A DNA stretch of 45,787 bases, taken from positions 1 through 45,787 of IMG/VR virus record IMGVR_UViG_3300033148_005579; one strand, given 5' to 3'. Each line of letters begins with the position of its first letter. The stretch's first letter is position 1. The notes under the pieces are model-generated. The model was not told where the DNA came from, ran no database searches, and worked only from the letters and a program-made list of their open reading frames with translations. Below are positions 24,541 through 30,804 of this stretch, in pieces. The position numbers and the translations under genes are program-made. The stretch comes from a virus.

Positions 24541-24629
24541 GGAAGAGTGGCCGAGCGGCTTATGGCGACAGTTTTGAAAACTGTAGGGTGTGAAAAGCTC
24601 CGTGGGTTCAAATCCTACCTCTTCCGCCA
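24541..24629 (+). tRNA. tRNA-Ser (UGA)
   Basis: Acceptor GGAAGAG pairs with CTCTTCC, the anticodon loop is TTTGAAA (anticodon TGA), there is a long variable arm typical of Ser, the discriminator is G and CCA is encoded. Reads UCA, a codon frequent in AT-rich phage genes. Confidence 0.93.
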
Positions 24630-24630
24630 T

Positions 24631-24704
24631 GCCTCCGTAGCTCAGCAGGCCAGAGCTCCTCACTTGTAATGAGGATGTCACGGGTTCAATTCCTGTCGGA
24701 GGCT
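24631..24704 (+). tRNA. tRNA-Thr (UGU)
   Basis: Acceptor GCCTCCG/CGGAGGC, anticodon loop CTTGTAA (TGT). Starts one base after the CCA of the Ser gene; its own CCA is not encoded. Confidence 0.92.
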
Positions 24705-24720
24705 CAAGAAAGGAGATAAA

Positions 24721-24895
24721 ATGAGAGAAAAAACTAAAAGAAAAAAAAGGCGATCCTTGGTCAAAATTAATTTGTACTAAATGTGATAGTGAAGATGGTT
24801 ATGATTTATTCTTACACGATGATCATTCTGGATGTGTTATAGCAGTTTGTAAAGAATGCAATAAAATATATTTTTTAGAAAGTCATTATGAATAA
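24721..24895 (+). pseudogene. Small zinc protein interrupted by a frameshift at an A8 run
   Basis: ATG 24721 follows AAGGAGATAAA but its frame stops after 19 codons. The +1 frame is open from before the A8 run (24741-24748) to TAA 24893 and encodes KGDPWSKLICTKC, then a second Cys pair (CKEC), a complete-looking zinc ribbon with no start of its own. Removing one A joins both halves into one 57-residue protein. Either the gene is broken, the assembly has an extra A, or ribosomes/polymerase slip on the run. Confidence 0.55.
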
Positions 24896-24903
24896 TTCTA
24901 TTT

Positions 24904-24975
24904 AGCCGCGTAGCTCAGGGGGAGAGCGTCGCTTTTACAAGGCGAGCGTCATTGGTTCAAATCCATTCGTGGCTA
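24904..24975 (+). tRNA. tRNA-Val (UAC)
   Basis: Acceptor AGCCGCG/CGTGGCT, anticodon stem TCGCT/GGCGA, loop TTTACAA (TAC), T-loop TTCAAAT, discriminator A. CCA not encoded. Confidence 0.88.
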
Positions 24976-25019
24976 CAATGCGGGTAAATCCTATAGTAGT
25001 GATAAGTTAAATAATAAAT

Positions 25020-25107
25020 GGAAAGGTGGCCGAGCGGCTTATGGCGCTTCCCTGCTAAGGAAGAGGGTGTAACAGCCCCGTTGGTTCGAATCCAACCCTT
25101 TCCGCCA
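25020..25107 (+). tRNA. tRNA-Ser (GCU)
   Basis: Acceptor GGAAAGG/CCTTTCC, anticodon loop CTGCTAA (GCT), long variable arm, CCA encoded. A second Ser tRNA with the same D-arm sequence as the UGA one, so probably a duplication. Confidence 0.93.
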
Positions 25108-25124
25108 GATGAAAGGAAAATTTA

Positions 25125-25280
25125 TTGGAACACAAATGTTCGGGAATTCCTTGTTATGTTTCTAGAGAAGAAGCTAGGAAAATTATAATAAAGGCTTTAG
25201 AAAAAGATAAGGTGCCTATATCAGGATTAGAATGGGCATTAGATTCTATTTTTAATAGGATTCATATTGTAAATAATTAA
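25125..25280 (+). CDS. Small protein between tRNAs
   Basis: 51 residues from TTG 25125 after GAAAGGA. Begins MEHKCSGIPCYVSREEARKI, then a helical part (LEWALDSIFNRIHI). One Cys pair. No family recognised; accepted because SD, start and intact frame fit the intergenic space exactly. Confidence 0.5.
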   Translation: MEHKCSGIPCYVSREEARKIIIKALEKDKVPISGLEWALDSIFNRIHIVNN

Positions 25281-25286
25281 AATTGA

Positions 25287-25373
25287 TGCGGCGTCGAGAA
25301 GTCTGGTCCATCTCACTGGGCTCATAACCCAGCACCCGAAAGGGTATCGGGGGTTCAAATCCCCCCGCCGCTA
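25287..25373 (+). tRNA. tRNA with anticodon CAU and a long variable arm (atypical Met/Ile2)
   Basis: The anticodon arm CTGGG-CTCATAA-CCCAG has anticodon CAT and three G-C pairs, as in initiator tRNA. The best acceptor (TGCGGCG/CGCCGCT) leaves a T:T mismatch at 1-72, also initiator-like. The variable region is 16 nt and folds as ACCC-GAAA-GGGT, a class II arm seen normally only in Leu, Ser and bacterial Tyr tRNAs. T-arm GGGGG/CCCCC is perfect. Identity (initiator, elongator Met, lysidine-Ile or other) cannot be fixed from sequence. Confidence 0.75.
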
Positions 25374-25386
25374 AAGGAGATTTATT

Positions 25387-25641
25387 ATGAAAGATGAAAA
25401 GATTATAGCTGCTGTTAATAAATACGAGAAGGAGATAAGAGAACTTATTTTTTTTAATTGTGTAGCTAGAGATTTAAGACATTTAGAATGGATGACTAAA
25501 CAAATACCAAAATTTATAACTGCTGGTCGTAAAGAAAAAGCTAATAGATGGTTAGGTTTTATACAAGGCGCTTTATGGGCAGATAACATTTATACAATAG
25601 AACAAATGAAGGAACATAATAAACCAGATGAAAACAAATAA
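25387..25641 (+). CDS. Small helical protein, unknown
   Basis: 84 residues, ATG 25387 after AAAGGAGATT. Contains FNCVARDLRHLEWM and RKEKANRWLGFIQGALWADN, a pattern of amphipathic helices frequent in short phage proteins. No known domain. Confidence 0.65.
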   Translation: MKDEKIIAAVNKYEKEIRELIFFNCVARDLRHLEWMTKQIPKFITAGRKEKANRWLGFIQGALWADNIYTIEQMKEHNKPDENK

Positions 25642-25662
25642 AAAAACAAGAATAAGAGGTAT

Positions 25663-25705
25663 GAGACGACTCCGTCTCCTCACTTTTACTCACCTATTTA
25701 GGTGA
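25663..25705 (+). terminator. Two adjacent hairpins before tRNA-Phe
   Basis: GAGACG-ACTC-CGTCTC (25663-25678) followed after a short T-containing stretch by TCACCT-ATTT-AGGTGA (25690-25705). Possible weak terminator or RNA-processing sites separating the small ORF from the next tRNA; the T-tract is poor. Confidence 0.35.
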
Positions 25706-25710
25706 ACTGT

Positions 25711-25786
25711 GGAGAGGTAGCTCAGCAGGTAGAGCGTTGGACTGAAAATCCGAGCGTCGCTGGTTCAATTCCGGCCCTTTCCACCA
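25711..25786 (+). tRNA. tRNA-Phe (GAA)
   Basis: Acceptor GGAGAGG/CCTTTCC (one G-T), anticodon loop CTGAAAA (GAA), D-arm GCTC/GAGC, CCA encoded. Confidence 0.92.
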
Positions 25787-25789
25787 AAT

Positions 25790-25871
25790 GGGAGGGTGGC
25801 GTAATTGGCAGGCGCGTCGGTCTTAGAAGCCGATGGGGAAACCCGTGAGAGTTCGAGTCTCTCTCCTCCTA
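25790..25871 (+). tRNA. tRNA-Leu (UAG)
   Basis: Acceptor GGGAGGG/TCCTCCT, anticodon loop CTTAGAA (TAG), class II variable arm (TGGGGAAACCCGT), T-loop TTCGAGT. CCA not encoded. Confidence 0.9.
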
Positions 25872-25883
25872 AAGGAGATTTAA

Positions 25884-26225
25884 ATGACAACAAATAGAGT
25901 TATGAAGATACATGAATTTGAGGATTCTATTTATTATAGAGCTTCTTGTTCTTGTGGAGATCAAGATTGTGATTTGACATTAGAATTAGAAAAAGATGAT
26001 GATTGTGATATGATTTTTCTTAATATGTATAAGAAACTTCACTGGTCAGCTCATTGGAGAGCAGAGAATTTTTTTGTAATATTATGGCGTAAAATAAAAA
26101 TGGCTTTTAAAATTTTATTTTTAGGTTATACAGAGGTTGAAGAGTGTTTTATTTTTTGCGGTGATAAACAGATAGATGACTTCTTGGATGCATTAAAAGA
26201 AGGTCGTGATTATTTAAATAAATAA
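25884..26225 (+). CDS. Unknown protein with an N-terminal Cys cluster
   Basis: 113 residues, ATG 25884 after AAAGGAGATT. RASCSCGDQDCDLTLEL carries three Cys that could bind metal. A hydrophobic patch FVILWRKIKMAFKILFLGY (about 65-83) may be membrane-associated. No family recognised. Confidence 0.65.
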   Translation: MTTNRVMKIHEFEDSIYYRASCSCGDQDCDLTLELEKDDDCDMIFLNMYKKLHWSAHWRAENFFVILWRKIKMAFKILFLGYTEVEECFIFCGDKQIDDFLDALKEGRDYLNK

Positions 26226-26226
26226 T

Positions 26227-26301
26227 TCCAGGATAGTTCAGCGGTAGAACGAACGGCTGTTAACCGTTATGTCGCAGGTTCGATCCCTGCTCCTGGAGCC
26301 A
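26227..26301 (+). tRNA. tRNA-Asn (GUU)
   Basis: Acceptor TCCAGGA/TCCTGGA, anticodon loop CTGTTAA (GTT), T-loop TTCGATC, discriminator G, CCA encoded. Confidence 0.92.
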
Positions 26302-26319
26302 GATTAGGAGGTGCTCATA

Positions 26320-26493
26320 ATGAAACAATGTCTTCATAATAAAAAAGGACAGAAGCCAAAGGACGGTAGTTCTACAAAACTTGAAGGCGAAGGTAATTGT
26401 TATGAGTGTGATTATGATCCAGAAAATAATAAAAATTGTAAGAGGTTTTGTCCTATAACAATACAAGTTTTCGATGTCATTGATAAGGAATAA
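26320..26493 (+). CDS. Small Cys-rich protein
   Basis: 57 residues from ATG 26320, preceded by a perfect AGGAGGTG. CYECDY and CKRFC form two Cys pairs, a likely zinc site. Function unknown. Confidence 0.6.
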   Translation: MKQCLHNKKGQKPKDGSSTKLEGEGNCYECDYDPENNKNCKRFCPITIQVFDVIDKE

Positions 26494-26502
26494 ATGTGCC
26501 TT

Positions 26503-26539
26503 TGGGGCGGGCCAGAAGGGGATGAATAACCCAGCCCCA
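26503..26539 (+). other. GC-rich stem-loop
   Basis: TGGGGC and GGG on the 5' side pair with CCC and GCCCCA on the 3' side, separated by one bulged A and an 18-nt loop. It stands out in very AT-rich DNA between a small ORF and the NADAR gene. No T-run follows, so a terminator is doubtful; a structured leader for the NADAR gene is possible. Confidence 0.5.
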
Positions 26540-26569
26540 TCCAAAAATAAATAATTAAAGGAAAAGGTT

Positions 26570-27034
26570 ATGATTAATAATTTTGATGATGAATATATGT
26601 TTCTTAGTAATTTTTTTGAATTAAAAACCCCAATTACCGTTGATGGTTTGGTGTTTAGAACTAATGAGCATTTTTTTCAAGCTTATAAAACTTTAAATGA
26701 AAGAGATAGAATTTGGATTGCTAACCAAGCGACACCTGGAGCGGCTAAAAAAGCCGGAAATAAAGGTGGTATTGGCAGAAAAATAAAATTGAGAGACGAT
26801 TGGAATATAATAAAATTTGATGTTATGTTTATGGGATTGTTTTTAAAATTTATAAATAATGAAGATCTATCTATTAAATTAATAGAAACTGCCCCAAAGA
26901 TTTTGGTTGAAGATAATTGGTGGCATGATAATATTTGGGGAAATTGTACGTGTGGACAATGTGTTAATATAGAAGGACAGAATCATCTTGGATTACAATT
27001 AATGGAGGTAAGAAGACTATTAAGTTTGTTGTAA
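26570..27034 (+). CDS. NADAR-family protein (YbiA-like N-glycosidase)
   Basis: 154 residues. FLSNFFELKTPITVDG at the N-terminus, NEHFFQAYKT (about 32-41), TPGAAKKAGNKGG and ILVEDNWWHDNIWGNC are the family signature. Members hydrolyse N-glycosidic bonds; some are known to remove ADP-ribose from guanine, reversing DarT-type toxins, while YbiA acts on riboflavin intermediates. In a phage, an anti-defence role against ADP-ribosylating systems or NAD-linked signalling is plausible. The Cys pair CTCGQC near the end is not a general family feature. Confidence 0.88.
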   Translation: MINNFDDEYMFLSNFFELKTPITVDGLVFRTNEHFFQAYKTLNERDRIWIANQATPGAAKKAGNKGGIGRKIKLRDDWNIIKFDVMFMGLFLKFINNEDLSIKLIETAPKILVEDNWWHDNIWGNCTCGQCVNIEGQNHLGLQLMEVRRLLSLL

Positions 27035-27038
27035 AAAT

Positions 27039-27115
27039 AGAGGTGTAGCTCAATGGTAGAGCGGCGGGCCTTGGACCCGCGTCTGTTGGTGGTTCGAGCC
27101 CATCCACCTCTGCCA
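27039..27115 (+). tRNA. tRNA-Gln (UUG), unusual C33
   Basis: Acceptor AGAGGTG/CACCTCT perfect, anticodon stem GCGGG/CCCGC perfect, which fixes the loop as CCTTGGA with anticodon TTG and C instead of the near-universal U at position 33. CCA encoded. If the loop were shifted to keep U33 the anticodon would be TGG (Pro), but the stem then fails. Confidence 0.8.
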
Positions 27116-27125
27116 TAAAAATAAT

Positions 27126-27153
27126 TTGACAAATTAAAAATAGTGATTATATT
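27126..27153 (+). promoter_or_regulatory. Promoter of the TTGACAAAT family
   Basis: TTGACA (27126-27131), 16-bp spacer ending TAGTGAT, TATATT (27148-27153). It lies ten bases before tRNA-Glu, so it drives that tRNA and the methyltransferase gene. Confidence 0.72.
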
Positions 27154-27163
27154 ATAAATGTGA

Positions 27164-27236
27164 GGGGCTGTGGTGAAGTGGATAACACAACTGGCTTTCG
27201 ACCAGTCATGCGCAGGTTCGAACCCTGTCAGCCCTA
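27164..27236 (+). tRNA. tRNA-Glu (UUC)
   Basis: Acceptor GGGGCTG/CAGCCCT, anticodon stem ACTGG/CCAGT, loop CTTTCGA (TTC). First element of its transcript. CCA not encoded. Confidence 0.87.
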
Positions 27237-27248
27237 AAGGAGTTAATT

Positions 27249-27488
27249 ATGATTGAAGTTAAAATAAATTTAGTACCATTTGGTAATTATAAACAAGAAA
27301 GACAAATTGGATATATTAAAATTTGGAATGATGATACAGGGGGCATAGAGGTTGGTAATTATGGTTATGAAATTAGTGATGACTACGGTAGGTTAGTGCT
27401 TTCTGGTGAATACAAAGGTTTCAAACGTGGTAAGGGTATATTTTTGTTATTAAAAGAAATTTTAGATTTTGCATATAGTGGTGTATGA
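27249..27488 (+). CDS. Small beta-rich protein, unknown
   Basis: 79 residues, ATG 27249 after AAAGGAG. Alternating strands (IGYIKIWNDDTGGIEVGNYGY, VLSGEYKGFKRGKG given in pieces) and a final helix. It overlaps the methyltransferase start by 4 bp, so the two are co-translated. Confidence 0.65.
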   Translation: MIEVKINLVPFGNYKQERQIGYIKIWNDDTGGIEVGNYGYEISDDYGRLVLSGEYKGFKRGKGIFLLLKEILDFAYSGV

Positions 27489-28465
27489 AGAAAATAGATT
27501 TAGGACAATTTAATACAAAATTAGATGTGTGGTTGAAGCCACAGGTAGAGGCTTTTATAAGAATGTCCCAGTACAGTAATGGATTAGATCCTTTTGCCGG
27601 AGATGGCGATCTTGTTAAAGTAATGTCTAATCTTGGTTTGAATAAGATAAGAGGGTTAGATATAGATTCTAATTTAGATTGGGAAATTAACGATAGCCTT
27701 GTAGATGTACCTTACTATGAGAATACAATTGTAATTACTAATCCACCTTATTATGCGCGAGTTTCGGCGAGTAGGAAAAAATCTCCTTGCTTGAAGTATT
27801 TTGAGAATGGTGGTTTTGCTGATCTTTATCAGATAGCTATAGCACGTGTTTTAGAAAAATATGATGACGCTGTCTTCATAATTCCTGAAACATATTTTCT
27901 AACAGCTGGTATGTTTTTTAAAGAGGATTTATGTTTAATAACTGTGCTTGAAGATAACCCTTTTTATGATACAGATTGTCCTGTGTGTGTGGCCTGTTTT
28001 CAAAAAGGTAAATTATTTCAACAACCTTTTTATGATATTTATAAAAATGATAAGTTTTTATTTAATAGTGAACAGTTAGAAACGATTTTGAGTCGCTATA
28101 ATTCTGAAATAGGGTTGTTAAAAGTTGTGTTTAACGACCCCAATGGTAACATAGGGCTTCGTGGTGTAGATGGAACTAATCCAAATGAAAGAATTAAATT
28201 TTGTTTACCTGAAGAATTGAATTATAATGTGGACAAAATAAAAGTTAGTTCGCGCGCAATAACAATTCTAAATGTCAAAGGAGATTTTGACAGAATAGAT
28301 TTAATTGAAAAAGCAAATTTTTATTTAAATGAACTTAGAGAAGATACAAAGGATGTAATTTTTGCCCCATTCAAAGGTAATAATAAGCCCGGCAAACGTA
28401 GAAGAAGGTTAGATTTTCATTGGGCAAGAAAATTATTAAATAAGGCCTTGACAAATCAAAATTAG
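27485..28465 (+). CDS. DNA N6-adenine methyltransferase (M.TaqI/gamma-like)
   Basis: 326 residues. LDPFAGDGDL (34-43) is the SAM motif and ITNPPYYARV (84-93) holds the catalytic NPPY. FNTKLDVWLKPQVEAF at the start is the usual motif X region. The C-terminal half would be the target-recognition part. It methylates adenine in a specific site. The next gene, with its own promoter, looks like a restriction endonuclease, so this is probably the modification half of a phage-borne type II system. The promoter of the next gene lies in its last codons (ALTN). Confidence 0.85.
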   Translation: MKKIDLGQFNTKLDVWLKPQVEAFIRMSQYSNGLDPFAGDGDLVKVMSNLGLNKIRGLDIDSNLDWEINDSLVDVPYYENTIVITNPPYYARVSASRKKSPCLKYFENGGFADLYQIAIARVLEKYDDAVFIIPETYFLTAGMFFKEDLCLITVLEDNPFYDTDCPVCVACFQKGKLFQQPFYDIYKNDKFLFNSEQLETILSRYNSEIGLLKVVFNDPNGNIGLRGVDGTNPNERIKFCLPEELNYNVDKIKVSSRAITILNVKGDFDRIDLIEKANFYLNELREDTKDVIFAPFKGNNKPGKRRRRLDFHWARKLLNKALTNQN

Positions 28466-28475
28466 TGATTATATT
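28448..28475 (+). promoter_or_regulatory. Promoter of the TTGACAAAT family for the endonuclease gene
   Basis: TTGACA (28448-28453), 16-bp spacer ending TAGTGAT, TATATT (28470-28475). It gives the putative endonuclease independent expression from the methyltransferase. Confidence 0.75.
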
Positions 28476-28526
28476 ATAACTATGGCAGGAATTATAAATA
28501 AATTTTTAAAGGAAAGGAAAATTATT

Positions 28527-29240
28527 ATGAGTACAGAGAGAGTTATTAAAAGAGAGTTAGACAAAAGAGATCTTGATAATACAGAGGAAACACAGTTAAT
28601 AGCACTTCTGCATATCGAAGATGGAACGGAACTTCCTAGTTGGTTAGAGGAAAAAATTACTAAGCGTTGTAATAAATATGGTTTTAGATTTGGTGAGGTT
28701 GTTGGTGAGATTGCCTCAAGCCGTATTGTTGCAGCTGAGTATGCTAAGAGTGCAGTTAGGCAAAGTGTTGCTGAGAAAGTTCAGTTCGCTACGCTTAATA
28801 AAAACGGGCTTAGCGTTGAGAAACTTCCTAATTCTGGGCCAGGTGCAGTAAGAATTTTAGATGGTAATTTGGTTTATGGAAGTCTTGGTGCCACTGATCG
28901 TTCTACCAAAGCTATAGATGGTAGAAGATCCAATGATTGGGTATTTTCAAAGTTTACATGGGATGGTGGTGGATCTCAGGATAATCAAGGCCGTGATGTT
29001 TTGAATTTTCTGGATGGTGCTAATGATTATATCGCTAAGCATGCAAATAATTATAGGTTTGTAGCACTTCTTGATGGTAAGAAAAAAAAAAAAAATTATA
29101 GGATGTTTGATCAGTACGTTAATGGTAGGGTTTTGGTAGAAAATACCGATAATTATATCGTTAAGTGCCGTGAAAGAGTTGTTAATGCTAAAGATAGTGT
29201 TGTTGCAAGACATGCAGATGATAAACAAACCATTATTTAA
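28527..29240 (+). CDS. Putative type II restriction endonuclease
   Basis: 237 residues from ATG 28527 after AAAGGAAAGGA; ATG 28482 lies at the expected transcription start and is less likely. WVFSKFTWDGGGSQDNQGRD and FLDGANDYIAKHANNYRF followed by VALLDGKKKKK resemble the core of PD-(D/E)XK restriction enzymes, with a possible acidic site in KAIDGRRSNDW. The family call is by pattern and neighbourhood (adjacent N6-adenine methyltransferase), not by a decisive motif. Codons for the Lys run include 14 consecutive A (29082-29095), a slippage hot spot that could switch the gene off. Confidence 0.5.
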   Translation: MSTERVIKRELDKRDLDNTEETQLIALLHIEDGTELPSWLEEKITKRCNKYGFRFGEVVGEIASSRIVAAEYAKSAVRQSVAEKVQFATLNKNGLSVEKLPNSGPGAVRILDGNLVYGSLGATDRSTKAIDGRRSNDWVFSKFTWDGGGSQDNQGRDVLNFLDGANDYIAKHANNYRFVALLDGKKKKKNYRMFDQYVNGRVLVENTDNYIVKCRERVVNAKDSVVARHADDKQTII

Positions 29241-29248
29241 GTAAGAAC

Positions 29249-29262
29249 GCCCCGAAAGGGGC
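29249..29262 (+). terminator. GNRA-capped hairpin before tRNA-Gly
   Basis: GCCCC-GAAA-GGGGC, 9 nt after the endonuclease stop. No T-run follows, so it may be an RNA-stabilising or processing element rather than a terminator. Confidence 0.45.
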
Positions 29263-29268
29263 ACAAAT

Positions 29269-29343
29269 GCGGTCGTAGTTCAATGGCAGAACGTCAGCCT
29301 TCCAAGCTGATTGTTGAGAGTTCAAGTCTCTCCGATCGCTCCA
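29269..29343 (+). tRNA. tRNA-Gly (UCC)
   Basis: Acceptor GCGGTCG/CGATCGC, anticodon stem TCAGC/GCTGA, loop CTTCCAA (TCC), discriminator T, CCA encoded. Confidence 0.92.
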
Positions 29344-29348
29344 ACAAT

Positions 29349-29423
29349 GCGGGTATAGCTCTAATGGTAGAGCATCGGATACTCCAATCTGAAGGTTCCT
29401 TGGTTCGAATCCAGGTGCCCGCT
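29349..29423 (+). tRNA. Gly-like tRNA with an 8-nt anticodon loop
   Basis: Acceptor GCGGGTA/TGCCCGC, D-arm GCTC/GAGC, T-arm CTTGG-TTCGAAT-CCAGG and T discriminator are normal and Gly-like. The anticodon stem TCGGA/TCTGA encloses TACTCCAA, eight bases instead of seven (or, if T-A pairs, a 6-bp stem with a 6-nt loop). Compared with the loop of the preceding Gly gene it has one extra base, which would present CTCC. Such expanded loops are known from +1 frameshift suppressors. CCA not encoded. Confidence 0.75.
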
Positions 29424-29433
29424 TAAGGTATAA

Positions 29434-29507
29434 GGGGAAATAGCTCAGTTGGGATGAGCGCCTGCCTTGCATGCAGGAGGTCGTCGGTTCAAGCCCGACT
29501 TTCTCCA
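29434..29507 (+). tRNA. tRNA-Ala (UGC)
   Basis: Acceptor GGGGAAA/TTTCTCC, anticodon loop CTTGCAT (TGC), T-loop TTCAAGC, discriminator A. CCA not encoded. Confidence 0.9.
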
Positions 29508-29521
29508 ACGAGAAGGAAATT

Positions 29522-29752
29522 ATGATAAAGTTAGACCTACATAGATTAAAACATGAGGAAGCAGAGCGTGAGACCATCCGTTTTCTAGAGGCAAATTGGG
29601 GGTCTAATAGAGAAGCAGAAATCATAACTGGTAATAGTGGTATAATGCGAAGATTAGTTGTGGATATATTAATTGAGTATGGTCTAGATTATAGGATAGG
29701 TAGATCGTTGGATTTAAATAACAAAGGTTATATTGTAACTTGGATGGAATAA
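29522..29752 (+). CDS. Stand-alone Smr-domain protein
   Basis: 76 residues from ATG 29522 after AGAAGGA. LDLHRLKHEEAERETIRFLE (4-23) is the DLHxxxxxEA start of an Smr domain and IITGNSGIMRRLVVDIL corresponds to its HGxG-type loop, with Thr-Gly-Asn in place of His-Gly. Smr domains nick DNA or RNA, and MutS2/SmrB Smr domains are known to act on collided ribosomes. A lone Smr domain directly ahead of a tmRNA fits ribosome rescue, though the loss of the HGxG His leaves activity open. Confidence 0.75.
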   Translation: MIKLDLHRLKHEEAERETIRFLEANWGSNREAEIITGNSGIMRRLVVDILIEYGLDYRIGRSLDLNNKGYIVTWME

Positions 29753-29785
29753 ACTAACTTTATAACTATAGAGGGTGTATTAAAT

Positions 29786-30117
29786 GGGGGCGATCTGGTT
29801 TCGACAGGGTGGATTCAGTCAAAACTTCAGCGCGTAGACGTCACAAACTACGTTAAAATTGTGAAAAAAATTAAATAGCAATTCCATGATAACTCACATG
29901 GCGGACATGTTGGACTCATGTCCAGTTCGTCATGTCGAATCTTTAACGGCGTTAGCCGTTTAAAAGATCACGAAGCTCGACAGAGCTTAGCAACAGAATC
30001 TGTCAAATAAAGATTGTGCAAGTAGTTTACTTATTGAAAATGTTTTAAATATTATCGCTGTCAACGTTTTAACATGAGGTATTCTGGACGTGGGTTCGAT
30101 TCCCACCGCTTCCACCA
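29786..30117 (+). ncRNA. ssrA: Transfer-messenger RNA
   Basis: 332 nt. The 5' end GGGGGCGATCTGGTTTCGAC and the 3' tRNA-like end (GGACGTGGGTTCGATTCCCA, then CGCTTCCACCA) are diagnostic, with acceptor GGGGGCG/CGCTTCC. Pseudoknot 1 is visible: stem CGTAG/CTACG and stem TCACAA/TTGTGA. The tag frame should start about 11-16 nt later. One frame from 29880 runs 27 codons and ends ALAV-stop at 29961-29963, degron-like; the frame one base later ends after two codons (TGA TAA). It rescues stalled ribosomes and tags their products. Downstream hairpin AACGGC-GTTA-GCCGTT covers the stop. Confidence 0.95.
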
Positions 30118-30137
30118 ATTTATTATATTAGGTAATA

Positions 30138-30211
30138 GGAGCATTGGCGCAGTCTGGTAGCGCAGAGGCCTGTCGAGCCTAAGGTCATCGGTTCAAATCC
30201 GTTATGCTCCG
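30138..30211 (+). tRNA. tRNA-Asp (GUC)
   Basis: Acceptor GGAGCAT/ATGCTCC, D-arm GCGC/GCGC, anticodon loop CTGTCGA (GTC) on a stem with an outer G:A mismatch, discriminator G. CCA not encoded. Confidence 0.87.
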
Positions 30212-30225
30212 CGAGGAGATTTATT

Positions 30226-30354
30226 ATGGATACAAAAAATAAAATATTATTTGTTGTATGTTTGTTTACATTATTTCTTCCAATAACTCTTATTTTTTTA
30301 ATAACTAGTATAGCTATGGCATTAGAAGATTGCGCTGGAAAGGTAATAAAATAA
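30226..30354 (+). CDS. Tiny membrane or secreted protein
   Basis: 42 residues from ATG 30226 after GAGGAG. A hydrophobic segment ILFVVCLFTLFLPITLIF (7-24) continues to IAMA, which could be a signal peptidase site, leaving a ten-residue tail with one Cys. Unknown role. Confidence 0.55.
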   Translation: MDTKNKILFVVCLFTLFLPITLIFLITSIAMALEDCAGKVIK

Positions 30355-30355
30355 C

Positions 30356-30568
30356 ATGTGGCCAACAATAGTTAACGATGTAATAATAGATTGTAGAAGG
30401 GATTTGTGGAATTGGACATATTACAATGAACCCTTCAGACAAGAAAATTTGGACAGAGATTTTCCACCATTACCATTAGATTATGAAGGTCATTGTTCAC
30501 ATAGAGTTGGTATAGAAAATGGTAATAAATTTCATTGTTGTATGTGTGGTTATACAATATTAAAGTAG
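30356..30568 (+). CDS. Small Cys/His protein
   Basis: 70 residues, starting one base after the previous stop. CSH and CCMCG near the C-terminus could bind zinc; Trp/Arg-rich N-terminus (RRDLWNWTYYNEP). No family recognised. Confidence 0.6.
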   Translation: MWPTIVNDVIIDCRRDLWNWTYYNEPFRQENLDRDFPPLPLDYEGHCSHRVGIENGNKFHCCMCGYTILK

Positions 30569-30584
30569 GAAAGGTAATGGGAGA

Positions 30585-30743
30585 ATGATTGATCCAAAGA
30601 ACATTATGTGGAAAGGTAAATTATTAAGAGATTACTCGAAGGAAGAATTAATTGAAATAATTATACATCTTAATAATAAAAGTAATGATAATATTACAGA
30701 ACATAGAAGACAATTAGAATTTTTAACATCATTAAGGAGGTAG
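30585..30743 (+). CDS. Small helical protein
   Basis: 52 residues from ATG 30585 after GGGAGA. YSKEELIEIIIHLNNK is an amphipathic helix; a second helix follows (TEHRRQLEFLTSL). Unknown. Confidence 0.5.
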   Translation: MIDPKNIMWKGKLLRDYSKEELIEIIIHLNNKSNDNITEHRRQLEFLTSLRR

Positions 30744-30804
30744 GCATGTTTATATATCTAAAAGATATCTTTTAAGGTTTTAAATAAATCTTAGGAGGTA
30801 TGGT

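Noticed and set aside
26260-26544. 94-residue minus-strand ORF
   Set aside because: Antisense to tRNA-Asn and a gene with a perfect SD.
29233-29625. 130-residue minus-strand ORF over three tRNAs
   Set aside because: Antisense to tRNA-Gly, the 8-nt-loop tRNA and tRNA-Ala; only open by chance.
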